NCBI GenBank assembly: GCA_944363615.1
Contig: CALVUQ010000015.1
Coordinates: 1 to 38,103, forward strand
Reading direction: 5' to 3'
Source: an uncultured Clostridia bacterium
GTDB taxonomy: Bacteria > Bacillota > Clostridia > Christensenellales > Pumilibacteraceae
Length of the DNA stretch: 38,103 nucleotides
The notes beneath the pieces are model-generated. The model did not search any database. It had not been told where the DNA came from and saw only the letters and a program-made list of their open reading frames with translations. Both the position numbers and the translations under genes were made by a program. How positions within the stretch are numbered: position 1 is the stretch's first letter; every line of letters begins with the position of its first letter. Shown here one piece after another: positions 25,801 to 33,251 of this stretch.

Positions 25801-26870
25801 AGTTTGTGACGGATCAGGATGCCGTGGTGGAGGAGGCGGTTTTCACCGCTTCGGATTCGGGGGCATCGATGACGTTTATCAATCCGCTGCCGGGAAACAA
25901 CTTTACGGTTACTCTCAAAGGGGCGGCGGGGTCAGAGCTTACAGTCGCCAAACTGATTCTTACCGATTCGGTTGACGTAAATCAGCGGCTGGAGTTCACT
26001 TTGACTTCACAGGGAAGCACTTCTCTTATAGATTATAACGGCGTTACTGCCGAAATGGAAGGCTCTTTTGCGGCGGGGAGCACTCTTAAATTCGACATTA
26101 AAAACAATAACAGGATTTACGATAAAAACAACGTTTGCGTGGCTTATGCCGATTACGCCGTAAACGGCGACCCGTTCAACGGATTTACCAGCGGTAAATT
26201 TTATATGACGATTGAATTCGTCGATTTCGGCGGAAACGGCAGCGGCGGACTTATCGTACAGAATCTGGTCAATCAGCCGCGTATTTACAAAAGCCTGGCG
26301 GATAATATTTCCCCGTTCATTCTCGTGGACGGCGAATACAAACTTTATTCCGATTTCGGATCCGCAGTCGCATTACATAAAGCTTTTGCGGTCGATATTC
26401 TGGATCCTTCCGCTTCGATAAAGCTTACGGTTACCGCACCCGACGGCTCAGTCTTGTATTCTCAGGCGGATTGCGACATTCAGTACACGCTAAGACTTAC
26501 TCAATATGGTATTTATGCGATTACGTACCGTGCCGCCGACGCAAGCGGAAACATGACTACCAGAACGTTCAACCTTTACTGCTGCGATAAAATTTCTCCC
26601 GTAATCGAAATAAAGGGAGAAGTAAGGACCGATTATAAAGTGGGCGACGCGCTTTCTGTGCCGGCATGCCGCGCAACCGATAACTACACGGCGGCCGAAG
26701 AGATGACCGTTTACGTAATGATTATCAACGACAAAACGGGCTACATTCAGATAGTGGACGAAGAAGGGTTTGAATTTGAAAACGCAGGAAGCTATACTTT
26801 AAGATTTTTCGCGGAAGACGAGTTTAGAAATTACAGTATCCGCGAGTTCAAGCTGAGCGTTACGGACTAA
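22860..26870 (+). CDS. Giant secreted protein with lectin-like modules
   Basis: This 1336-residue exported protein has a signal peptide (residues 1 to about 38) and no C-terminal membrane helix or sorting motif, so it is probably released or held non-covalently. Module 1 (about 67-325) is clearly homologous to module 1 of the 11492-16252 protein: both have an IA/ISDNTAD motif, an LRDxT strand, a RGAxRG segment, a GGALVP segment and the W-x-GF close. Two more divergent modules lie at about 440-690 (closing INGQKL) and 970-1150. Ig-like domains fill the rest, including the last 130 residues. AGGAG at 22847-22851 fixes the start. Its place between the permeases and the DUF4838 lipoprotein supports a role in glycan binding. 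No catalytic motif was recognised. Confidence 0.78.
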   Translation: MNKTRMKIYSCFAVLAAVALAAAMLFFARPARVKAESETFAVSQIFFAKPGENTGAERITAADEANGLPAYLYDEQNAGFKKDYTCSGALVNLRKTVSSEIFSTVRSQNFVISDNTADDTLVEFFPAGAYNNYYDKIYDAATGGEKLTASQAYADTSYWPPLRDVTMRIVDGADPDNFITVDFEWQKSSNASFYVSRLFAYAPGQARGAERGDGNLNLAGGALVPQSYWGNTYLPFKLYYDSQENKLYSDICDINGGNVTKALVRDFSKAYSDDNVTWEGFKGDSVYTEVIFTGGNQDSRLLFTMLDGLSLETDENGNLISANAQAYNAEESGYYAVLNSLELNDGPASYPVPALTVRNLITVKEDMVSYSEGFVLNVLDETGADITQSCLSGLDNGKWTQDTVFTAPAVGNYKFVYTRGTAVIEKDVIVRNNKKTEDILVPSDGDAMEFEYSATPPEYMSDSIKNRQGLGIKFSKDFTLDFNIVIDLAYVGLDVPLIEYLITPPEKAEYSGEQSYEGCDEFDSVKLRLTDINDENVFVDILHNHSDFGVHLSFATAAASGQSYANNKQNKNFGSFSDNNGVAITSTFTGYSSNTTSFYYDDADKSVYVFPDYYDGALYEVRDLDDPAQLIGLDKVFEGFPSGKVKLSLSFEGVRSESASVIIYSINGQKLSSDMIVDDSAPQIHDLENFLGVLPQGEIGTAYPFPKIEAFDLVDGNLNDKTVRKLYYDYKGDQEKEISFEGNYFVPRQTGDYTLVCTVRDNSLNEQTVEFPIHVIDKLDFINLTLSENYPESAIVGESFIIPSCSVSGGSGMKKVEFSVKAPDGSFLPEDIKKLDFADQGTYVVTYSVTDYLMTNKIFSYIISSRYSDKPVLNDVNVPQAILAGKKTVLPAAKAYDYTSFIGEKRSALVEVFVTEPGKERVKVGDDLAFIPSVSSGTVKVEYVASALLDKSKTQTKTYYTEVISPVDMSDYFIKNGVTAQFVTDQDAVVEEAVFTASDSGASMTFINPLPGNNFTVTLKGAAGSELTVAKLILTDSVDVNQRLEFTLTSQGSTSLIDYNGVTAEMEGSFAAGSTLKFDIKNNNRIYDKNNVCVAYADYAVNGDPFNGFTSGKFYMTIEFVDFGGNGSGGLIVQNLVNQPRIYKSLADNISPFILVDGEYKLYSDFGSAVALHKAFAVDILDPSASIKLTVTAPDGSVLYSQADCDIQYTLRLTQYGIYAITYRAADASGNMTTRTFNLYCCDKISPVIEIKGEVRTDYKVGDALSVPACRATDNYTAAEEMTVYVMIINDKTGYIQIVDEEGFEFENAGSYTLRFFAEDEFRNYSIREFKLSVTD

Positions 26871-26893
26871 AGGCTTTGGGGAGGAAAGCAGAT

Positions 26894-28852
26894 ATGATAA
26901 AAAAGATTGTTTGCCTGACTTTATGCTTGTTGCTTGCGGTTTCGGCATTTGCCTGTAAACCCGCATCGGAAAAACCTCAGGACGTGGATGAGTTAATTAA
27001 AGAAACCGACATACCGTTGGTTTCAGACGGACAAAGCGATTATAAGATAGTAATTCCGTCCGATCCCAATCCTTCCGAAGAATACGCCGCCGAGGAACTC
27101 AGGTTTTTTATCAACGAGTCAACGGGTGCGGCTCTGGAGATAGTGTCTGACGAAGGACTTTCTTTCGACTCAAATGCCAAGTATCTTTCCGTGGGTAAAA
27201 CCGCTTTGCTTGAAGGCAGCGGACTCAGCGCCGAATATTCCCTGCTTAACAGCGACGGATATAAAATCAAGACTTTCGGCAATACGGTTATCATGACCGG
27301 AGCAAAAGACAACGGCACGTTGTATTCCGCTTACGGATTTCTGGAGCGCAATTTCGATTACGAATATTTCGCGATAGACGAGTGGAGCATTAAAAAAGCC
27401 GATACGGTTATGCTTATGGATATGGACGTCACGGACATTCCCACGTTTAACGGGCGCTGGATTACGTGCCAGACGCTTTCTCCTTCCAATATGGACGAGT
27501 GGGTTTACCGTGCGCGTCTTACCGGAGGGCAGGGCAAAATGCTGGAAAAGGCGATTACTCCCTGGTCGATCCTTAACGACCAGTCCATGGTAGGGCAGAT
27601 TCTTCCTTACGAAATATACGGAAACCGCACTACCGCCGACGGAAAGCCGTGGATGACGGGCAACATGAAAACGGGGCAGCTGTGCATCACCACCGCAACT
27701 TACGACGAGGAATGTTTTAACACTTTTACCGATAACCTGATAAACAATTTTATCGCCAAGGAAAAAGAACAGAAAATTTTCATGCTGGGCATAAACGACC
27801 ATAACGCATACTGTAAATGCGATACCTGCCTTGCCGATTACGCAAAATACAAACAAAGCGGAGTGATGGTCAGATTCTGTAACAAGGTTGCGGACAGAGT
27901 TCAGGAATGGATCGACCGGTTCGATCCCGGAAGAGAATTCTACATCTGTATGTTTGCTTATATTTATACTTTGGATTCGCCCACAAGTTACGATACGGCG
28001 CAAAATAAATACTTGCCGCTTGACAACTCGGTAATCTGCAACGATAACGTTATGGTGCGTATTGCGCCCATATCAAGCGTTAATATGTACCCTCATTCCG
28101 ATATGGAACACAACGGGTCGGCGGCGGTGGCTTTCGCAAGCTGGAAGGCCGTGGCAAGCAATCTCAGCGTCTGGGATTACGGGACTAACTTCAATGCCTA
28201 TCTTGCGCCTTATCCCGACTGGGGAACCATGCAGGAAAATTTCAAAATGTATAAAGAAATAGGCGTATCCGACATTCTTACCCAGACTCCCGCGCATACT
28301 TCCGGCACTGCTTTTTACGCGATGACCATTTATTTAAGGTCACAGCTTATGTGGGACGCCTATCAGGATTTCGACGGTCTGGTCAATAATTTTATCGATA
28401 ATTATTATAAAACCGCCGCAAAAGAGATTCGCGAATACTACGACTATTTAAGAAGCGTATTTGAAATTCTGAAGGAAAAAGGCGTTTACGACGGCAATAT
28501 TTACGGCAAAGCGCTTTATTCCACTTGCTGGACTTACGACAACATGCTGCAGATAGAGCGCATTTTCGACCGGGCATTTGCCGCAAACGAAGCCGTTAAG
28601 GAAAGCGATCCCGACACTTACGAGCTTGTCAATTACAGATTGACTACCGAATCGCTTTTCTACAGATTCGTAATAATTGCCAATTATTCTTCCTATTATC
28701 CGCGCAGTACGGTTGAAGAAATGATAAATTCTTTTGAAAGCGACGCGAAAAAAGCCAATCTTACCGGCGTGGGCAGAGAGGTGGCAAACAACCCTTCCTC
28801 CAACGATTTGCTTTCGAATATTATTTCGGGCTGGAGAAGCACTCTTATCTGA
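26894..28852 (+). CDS. DUF4838-type secreted lipoprotein, putative glycan-active
   Basis: This is an exported lipoprotein of 652 residues with lipobox AFAC and lipidated C21. Residues 38-165 or so form an alpha/beta domain like the non-catalytic N-terminal domain of GH67, GH20 and related hydrolases (IVIPSDPNPSEEYAAEEL, then the AYGFLE motif). The rest matches the DUF4838 family, a TIM-barrel-like domain often found with glycoside hydrolases but, to my knowledge, without a proven reaction. C307, C309 and C312 form a C-x-C-x2-C knuckle. GGGGAGG at 26878-26884 supports this ATG over an upstream alternative start at 26876. It is last in block 1. A cytoplasmic paralogue is encoded at 29381. Polysaccharide trimming is inferred from family and context. 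Confidence 0.82.
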   Translation: MIKKIVCLTLCLLLAVSAFACKPASEKPQDVDELIKETDIPLVSDGQSDYKIVIPSDPNPSEEYAAEELRFFINESTGAALEIVSDEGLSFDSNAKYLSVGKTALLEGSGLSAEYSLLNSDGYKIKTFGNTVIMTGAKDNGTLYSAYGFLERNFDYEYFAIDEWSIKKADTVMLMDMDVTDIPTFNGRWITCQTLSPSNMDEWVYRARLTGGQGKMLEKAITPWSILNDQSMVGQILPYEIYGNRTTADGKPWMTGNMKTGQLCITTATYDEECFNTFTDNLINNFIAKEKEQKIFMLGINDHNAYCKCDTCLADYAKYKQSGVMVRFCNKVADRVQEWIDRFDPGREFYICMFAYIYTLDSPTSYDTAQNKYLPLDNSVICNDNVMVRIAPISSVNMYPHSDMEHNGSAAVAFASWKAVASNLSVWDYGTNFNAYLAPYPDWGTMQENFKMYKEIGVSDILTQTPAHTSGTAFYAMTIYLRSQLMWDAYQDFDGLVNNFIDNYYKTAAKEIREYYDYLRSVFEILKEKGVYDGNIYGKALYSTCWTYDNMLQIERIFDRAFAANEAVKESDPDTYELVNYRLTTESLFYRFVIIANYSSYYPRSTVEEMINSFESDAKKANLTGVGREVANNPSSNDLLSNIISGWRSTLI

Positions 28853-29099
28853 TTGCGGCGTGACAGAATAACCTTAATAATTTTTGATTAAGTTTAACCG
28901 TAAAATTTTAATCGGAATACTGAATTTTATCTGTATCCGATTGTTGTGAAGAAAATTTGCGGCTGAAAAGTTTCACGGTCAAATCATAAAAGGTGAATTT
29001 CACGTAAATTCCGTCAATTCCGTAAAATTTTCCGCGTCCGTGAAAACGAGAAAAAATATATAATTTGTAAAAATATATAAAACTTTTTTGGAGTTTGTA

Positions 29100-29129
29100 T
29101 TGTTTGTCGTTAAAATTATGGTTTATACT
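29100..29129 (+). promoter_or_regulatory. Candidate promoter of carbohydrate block 2
   Basis: TTGTTT (29100-29105), an 18-bp spacer and TATACT (29124-29129). The -10 region reads GTTTATACT, identical over nine bases to the block 1 promoter, which hints at common control. The leader would be about 245 bases. Confidence 0.5.
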
Positions 29130-29324
29130 TTTACTGAAAAAGGATAAAATCCCGAGAAAAGCAACAAGCGTGCAATCTGTTGCGTCGGTCTTAAATGCGG
29201 GGTAAAAAATTATGAGCAACGTCAGACGTCAGACGCACGAAGTTAAAAAGCAGTAATAAGATTTAGCTCCGACGGCAAAATAAAATCCAATAAAGGTTTA
29301 GCTGAGAAAAATTGTTCCGAAAAA

Positions 29325-29343
29325 TTTGCAGAATAACTGCAAA
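29325..29343. promoter_or_regulatory. Palindromic hairpin, possible operator
   Basis: TTTGCAG (29325-29331) and CTGCAAA (29337-29343) form a perfect 7-bp inverted repeat around AATAA, 37 bases before the next ATG. The size and symmetry would suit a LacI or GntR-type dimer, or a small RNA hairpin. No second copy was found upstream of block 1. Confidence 0.35.
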
Positions 29344-29380
29344 CCGACAAAAGCGCTCTTGCGCATAAAAGGGGGGAATC

Positions 29381-31255
29381 ATGGCAAATCTTAATTCCGT
29401 AAAGTTAATATTACCTGAAAATCCTTCGCCGTCCACACTGTTTGCGGCGGATGAACTTGATTTTGTATTCTCTCTTTGCGGCCTTAAAAAACCCGAAAGG
29501 GCTTTGTCGCCCGCCGCGGGAGAAAAATTCATATCTTTGGGCGATACCGCCGTCAAAAATCAATACGGCTTCAAGGCGGTAAAGAGCATCGGCGGCGGAT
29601 ACAGCATAAGGACGCGGGATGAAAATTATTTTATCTATTCATACGAGCCTTCCGGCGTAATCAACGGCGTTTACGGATTTTTGGAGCGTGCCGTAGGTTA
29701 CAGGTTTTACGCCATGGACGAAATCAGGGTGGATCGCCGCGACGTATACGAAACGGGCGAAATAAACGCAGACGATCAACCCGATTTCGCGGGACGAAGG
29801 CTGGACTCTTTCAATCTTTACCACAATCCCGTTTACGCATTGAGGCTGAGACAGAACGAGTCTTGCGCCGATCCCGATCCGCGCCTGGGGGAAGGGACGT
29901 TGTGGTCGGAACTTCACGATCAGTCGCTGGCGTTTCAGCTTGTGCCGTATGAAAAGTATAAAACCGAGGAAAACATCGCAAAAGGCTGGTGGTCGGAAAA
30001 AGGCGATCAGCTTTGCTGGACAAAAGCTTTTTACGACGATGAACTTTTCGAGCTTTTGTGCGCAAGTCTTATAGACGACGTCAGACGCGAGCCGGACAAA
30101 AAGTTTTTCATGCTGGGTCAGACCGACAATCCCTATTACTGCGAATGCGAAACCTGCAAAAGGGATTACGCGCGATACGGCGTATCGGGAGTGATGGTAA
30201 GACTGGCCAACAAGCTGGCGGCGCGCGTAAAGGAGTACATAGACAAGGAGCAGGGCGGCAGGGAGCATTACCTCTGCATATTCGCTTACCTGCAAACCAT
30301 GAATCCGCCCGTCAGAACGGAAAACAACAAGATAGTTCCGCTGGACGAAAGCGTGGTCGCCGCAGATAACGTAATGATAAGAATAGCGCCTATCGAAAGC
30401 GGAGTGCTTTATTCTCACCTTGATCCGCGCATCAATCCTCATTCCACCGCCTCGTTTATAGGCTGGCGCACGGTAGCGAAACATTTTGCCGTATGGGACT
30501 ACGGTACCGATTTTTCCGCCTACACGGTGCCTTATCCGGATTGGGACGTTCTGGGCAAAAATCTCAGGTTTTTTAAAGAGTACGGCGCGGTGGATCTGCT
30601 TACTCAGGTACCCGCGCACACGTCGGGCACCGAGTTTTACGCGATGAAAATGTTCGTGCGCTCCCGGCTCATGTGGGACGTAAAGCTAAACGAGCAGAAA
30701 CTTACCGAAGAGTTTATCGACGCCTATTACGGCGCCGCCGCGCCCTATATGCGCGAATATCTGGGCGTTCTTAAAAAGCATTACGCATTTCTTAAAGAAA
30801 ACGCCGCGTATACCGCCACGATTTACGTGCCGCTGATGCAGGCGGTGTACTGGCCGATGAAAGTGCTTAAACGCATCGAAAGGATATTCAGAAACGCGTT
30901 CAAAGCGGTTAAGAACAGCGAAACGGGCGAGCGCCGCGCGCTTATCGAAAAGAGATTGCGCTGTGAAAGCCTTTTCTACAGACTTATCATGTTTGACGCC
31001 TACAAGCATCGTTTTACGCTTAAACAGCAGACCGAAAACGTCGATTCCTTTGAAAGGGACGCGCGCGAAGCGGGATTTATAGCTTATGCAAACGGTTGGA
31101 AATTCGGGCAGGGTAAACTGGAAACTCTTATTTTCAATCATCGCAAGCGGCTTCAGCTTATGAAACATGCGGAAGAGTTTTCCGCGGCGGAAAACAACTG
31201 TCTTAAAGATTTTCGCTATGCCGAAGAATTCCCGGCCGAACATTCTGCCGATTAA
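29381..31255 (+). CDS. DUF4838-type protein, cytoplasmic paralogue
   Basis: This 624-residue protein is homologous along nearly its whole length to the lipoprotein at 26894 but has no signal peptide or lipobox, so it should act in the cytoplasm. The N-terminal alpha/beta domain (about 8-125, with GVYGFLE) is followed by the DUF4838-like part. Shared landmarks are MLGxxDxxxYCxCxTC (C254, C256, C259), SGVMVR, DNVMxRIAPI, VWDYGT, PYPDW and PAHTSGTxFYAM. A G-rich ribosome site ends a few bases before the ATG. It is the first gene of block 2 and is followed after 27 bases by the regulator. It probably acts on an imported oligosaccharide related to what its secreted twin handles, which is inference. 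Confidence 0.82.
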   Translation: MANLNSVKLILPENPSPSTLFAADELDFVFSLCGLKKPERALSPAAGEKFISLGDTAVKNQYGFKAVKSIGGGYSIRTRDENYFIYSYEPSGVINGVYGFLERAVGYRFYAMDEIRVDRRDVYETGEINADDQPDFAGRRLDSFNLYHNPVYALRLRQNESCADPDPRLGEGTLWSELHDQSLAFQLVPYEKYKTEENIAKGWWSEKGDQLCWTKAFYDDELFELLCASLIDDVRREPDKKFFMLGQTDNPYYCECETCKRDYARYGVSGVMVRLANKLAARVKEYIDKEQGGREHYLCIFAYLQTMNPPVRTENNKIVPLDESVVAADNVMIRIAPIESGVLYSHLDPRINPHSTASFIGWRTVAKHFAVWDYGTDFSAYTVPYPDWDVLGKNLRFFKEYGAVDLLTQVPAHTSGTEFYAMKMFVRSRLMWDVKLNEQKLTEEFIDAYYGAAAPYMREYLGVLKKHYAFLKENAAYTATIYVPLMQAVYWPMKVLKRIERIFRNAFKAVKNSETGERRALIEKRLRCESLFYRLIMFDAYKHRFTLKQQTENVDSFERDAREAGFIAYANGWKFGQGKLETLIFNHRKRLQLMKHAEEFSAAENNCLKDFRYAEEFPAEHSAD

Positions 31256-31282
31256 ACAAAGGCGTATTGTTACGGAGAGATT

Positions 31283-32392
31283 ATGCCTTCAAAGAAAAAA
31301 GAAATACAAATAAAGAACATAACGGAAAAAATTCTTCAGGGTGAGTTCGGCGCCCCCGGCGAAAGGTTTATGACCACCAGGGAGCTGGGCGAGTATTGCA
31401 AGGTTTCGCTGGTGACCGCTCAGGGAATTATGACGGAGCTGAGAAAAAAAGAGCTTATTTTGCTTTACGGCAAGAATTTTTATCTCAGTTACGGCCGACT
31501 GACAAAAAACTCGCCTTTACAGAAGCGGCGCGAAAAAAAAAGGTTGTTGGGCGTACACATAACGGAATTAAATAATCCCTATTTTTCTTCTCTCGCAAGA
31601 GAGGTGGAAATCCAGACGCGCGAAAGGGGTTACGAAACGATCATTGTAAGCAGCGGTTACAATTTCGAAGAGGAATACAAGGCGTTGAAGCTGTTCCAGC
31701 GGCTGGGCGCGGACGGAGTTATTTCCACCCCGTCGAAAGTACAGGAAGTTCAGAACCTTTATTCAAGATACACTCTTCCGTTCGTTTTTTTGTCCAGCGC
31801 CGTAGACGGAGTGGACGCCGACAGGGTTCTGATAAACAATTTTGCGGGCGGGAAAAGCGTTGCCGAACATTTTATAAAAAACGGATACCGTTCTTTTATT
31901 TACGTAACGCTGGAAAAACTGAGAGGAAAGACGGACGCCCGTCTTGACGGCTTTATCGAGGGACTTAAAAAACACGGTTTCACTCTTCCCGAAAACAAGG
32001 TTATTTATGTCGACGGCGGAAACAACAACTTTTTTTCCAATTACGTGGGGCAGCTTCTTTATAACGAAAAACTTCCGACGGGTGTGTTCTGCTATCATGA
32101 TCTTCTGGCTTTGGAACTCATGCGCGTATGCCGTCAGTACGGCATAAACGTCCCTCGCGACGTCGGAGTTTCGGGGTACGACAATCTTAAGCTTATACAG
32201 GATATGTTCCCTACGCTGACCAGCGTGGATTACCGCATAAACAAGCTGGTGTCCATTGCGGTCGACCTGCTTATAAAACGCATAGAAGGGGAAACGGGCG
32301 AAAGCAAGGAACTTTTTGTGGAGCCCATTCTCACCATAAGGGGAAGCAGCTCCCGCATGGACAATACGGGCGTCGCGGACTTAAAACAATAA
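31283..32392 (+). CDS. GntR/LacI-hybrid transcription regulator
   Basis: This DNA-binding regulator has 369 residues. Residues 1 to about 72 are a GntR-type winged helix (ITEKILQGEFGAPGERFMTTRELGEYCKVS is the recognition region). From about residue 84 it has a LacI-type periplasmic-binding-like effector domain with the usual NNPYF start, two Rossmann-like lobes and the closing GxSGYDN and PTLTSVDY motifs. This domain order is that of AraR-like regulators, which respond to a sugar or sugar phosphate. GGAGAG lies about six bases before the ATG. Its place inside block 2 makes it the probable local regulator of both carbohydrate blocks. Candidate sites are the palindromes at 29325 and 11252 and the GTTTATACT elements. 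Confidence 0.9.
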   Translation: MPSKKKEIQIKNITEKILQGEFGAPGERFMTTRELGEYCKVSLVTAQGIMTELRKKELILLYGKNFYLSYGRLTKNSPLQKRREKKRLLGVHITELNNPYFSSLAREVEIQTRERGYETIIVSSGYNFEEEYKALKLFQRLGADGVISTPSKVQEVQNLYSRYTLPFVFLSSAVDGVDADRVLINNFAGGKSVAEHFIKNGYRSFIYVTLEKLRGKTDARLDGFIEGLKKHGFTLPENKVIYVDGGNNNFFSNYVGQLLYNEKLPTGVFCYHDLLALELMRVCRQYGINVPRDVGVSGYDNLKLIQDMFPTLTSVDYRINKLVSIAVDLLIKRIEGETGESKELFVEPILTIRGSSSRMDNTGVADLKQ

Positions 32393-32434
32393 ACGTCGTT
32401 TTTTTAACGTCAATTATATTTAAGGAGATAAATT

Positions 32435-33184
32435 ATGGAAGATTACGGTTACTACAAGAGCATCATCGCCAACCTTGAAAAGGTTAACGAAACGCAGGGC
32501 GGAAACATCCAAAAAGCCGCAAAGCTTATGGCGGACGCCATCCAGCAGGATAAGCTTATTTCCGTTTACGGCGGCGGCGGTCACACTACACTTTGCATGG
32601 GCGAAATGTTTTTCCGTGCCGGCGGACTTGCCAACATCAATCCCATCATGGAGACGGGCCTTACGGTATTCAATCAGGCGCTGAAATACCTTCAGCTTGA
32701 ACGCACCGTCAACTACGGCTCCGCAATAGTGAAGTATTACGACCTTAAAAAGGACGACTTGCTTATAATCTTCCATAATATCGGCATTAACGCCGCCACC
32801 ATAGACGCGGCCATGGAGGCGAAAAAAGCGGGCGCCAAAATCATTGCCGTGTCGTCAGGTTACTGGCAGAAGGAAATGCCCGCGGACCATTTCATACGTC
32901 ACCCGTCGGGTAAAAACCTTTTCGATTTCGCGGACGTATGCATCGACGACTTCAATCCCGTGGGCGACGCGGTAGTACACGTTCCCGGCCTTGAAACGCC
33001 CATTGCCCCCGTATCCAACATTGTGGACTTTTACATTGCGCACCTTTTGGAAATCGAAACGGTTTCCGAGTGTCTGCGTAGAGGAGTGGTTCCGCCCGTC
33101 TGGACCAGTGCAAATACTCCTGGAGGTGATGAAAAGAATGAAAAAATGCTTGAAAAGTACAAACCCCGGATCAAGATGCTTTAA
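32435..33184 (+). CDS. SIS-domain phosphosugar-binding protein
   Basis: This cytoplasmic protein of 249 residues has a single SIS (sugar isomerase) domain. The glycine loop YGGGGHTT at about residues 45-52, the MGEMFFRAGG helix, the phosphate-contact segment FHNIG near residue 112 and AVSSGYW near 138 fit the uncharacterised UPF0309-like SIS branch. Proteins of this branch isomerise, deaminate or bind aldose or ketose phosphates, but the exact reaction is unknown here. AAGGAG lies 8-10 bases before the ATG. The last 22 codons coincide with the first copy of a 66-bp tandem repeat whose second copy carries the start of the next gene. The ending KYKPRIKML looks native for the family. Confidence 0.85.
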   Translation: MEDYGYYKSIIANLEKVNETQGGNIQKAAKLMADAIQQDKLISVYGGGGHTTLCMGEMFFRAGGLANINPIMETGLTVFNQALKYLQLERTVNYGSAIVKYYDLKKDDLLIIFHNIGINAATIDAAMEAKKAGAKIIAVSSGYWQKEMPADHFIRHPSGKNLFDFADVCIDDFNPVGDAVVHVPGLETPIAPVSNIVDFYIAHLLEIETVSECLRRGVVPPVWTSANTPGGDEKNEKMLEKYKPRIKML

Positions 33185-33251
33185 GCTGGAGGTGATGAAA
33201 AGAATGAAAAAATGCTTGAAAAGTACAAACCCCGGATCAAGATGCTTTAAG
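33120..33251 (+). repeat. 66-bp perfect tandem duplication at a gene junction
   Basis: Positions 33120-33185 and 33186-33251 are identical, and a further three bases match. Each copy holds the Shine-Dalgarno sequence GGAGGTGAT, an ATG 7 bases later, and the last codons of the SIS gene in another frame. The length is a multiple of three, so the frame of the downstream lipoprotein is kept. Confidence 0.95.

Larger units (their letters stand above)
28853..29380. other. 528-bp intergenic region between the two blocks
   Basis: I see no convincing gene. It begins with a weak hairpin (CTTAAT at 28873, ATTAAG at 28887), a poor terminator for block 1. A 10-bp stem with one bulge spans 28910-28942. 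Two further complementary pairs interlock: GAAAATTT (28951-28958) with AAATTTTC (29025-29032), and TTTCACGG (28971-28978) with CCGTGAAA (29038-29045). That order would allow a pseudoknot or two exclusive folds. A 14-codon ORF at 29212-29256 starts after a GGGG and holds the direct repeat GTCAGACGTCAGAC; I consider it doubtful. A promoter and a short hairpin in this region are listed separately. Confidence 0.45.

Noticed and set aside
27170..28003. 277-codon frame antisense to the DUF4838 lipoprotein
   Set aside because: A similar antisense frame occurs opposite the paralogue (29639-30619), as expected from shared codon bias. The two antisense translations show no convincing independent signal.
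28908..29219. 103-codon minus-strand frame in the gap between the blocks
   Set aside because: It overlaps hairpins and a promoter, has no ribosome site, and its Lys/Phe/Tyr-rich translation looks like AT-rich noise.
29212..29256. 14-codon small ORF
   Set aside because: Only a weak GGGG precedes it and the product has no recognisable feature; mentioned in the intergenic entry but not called as a gene.
32991..33203. Upstream extension of the esterase gene to 32991
   Set aside because: This frame lies mostly inside the SIS gene, lacks a ribosome site and would bury the lipoprotein signal. The two real start candidates are 33138 and 33204.
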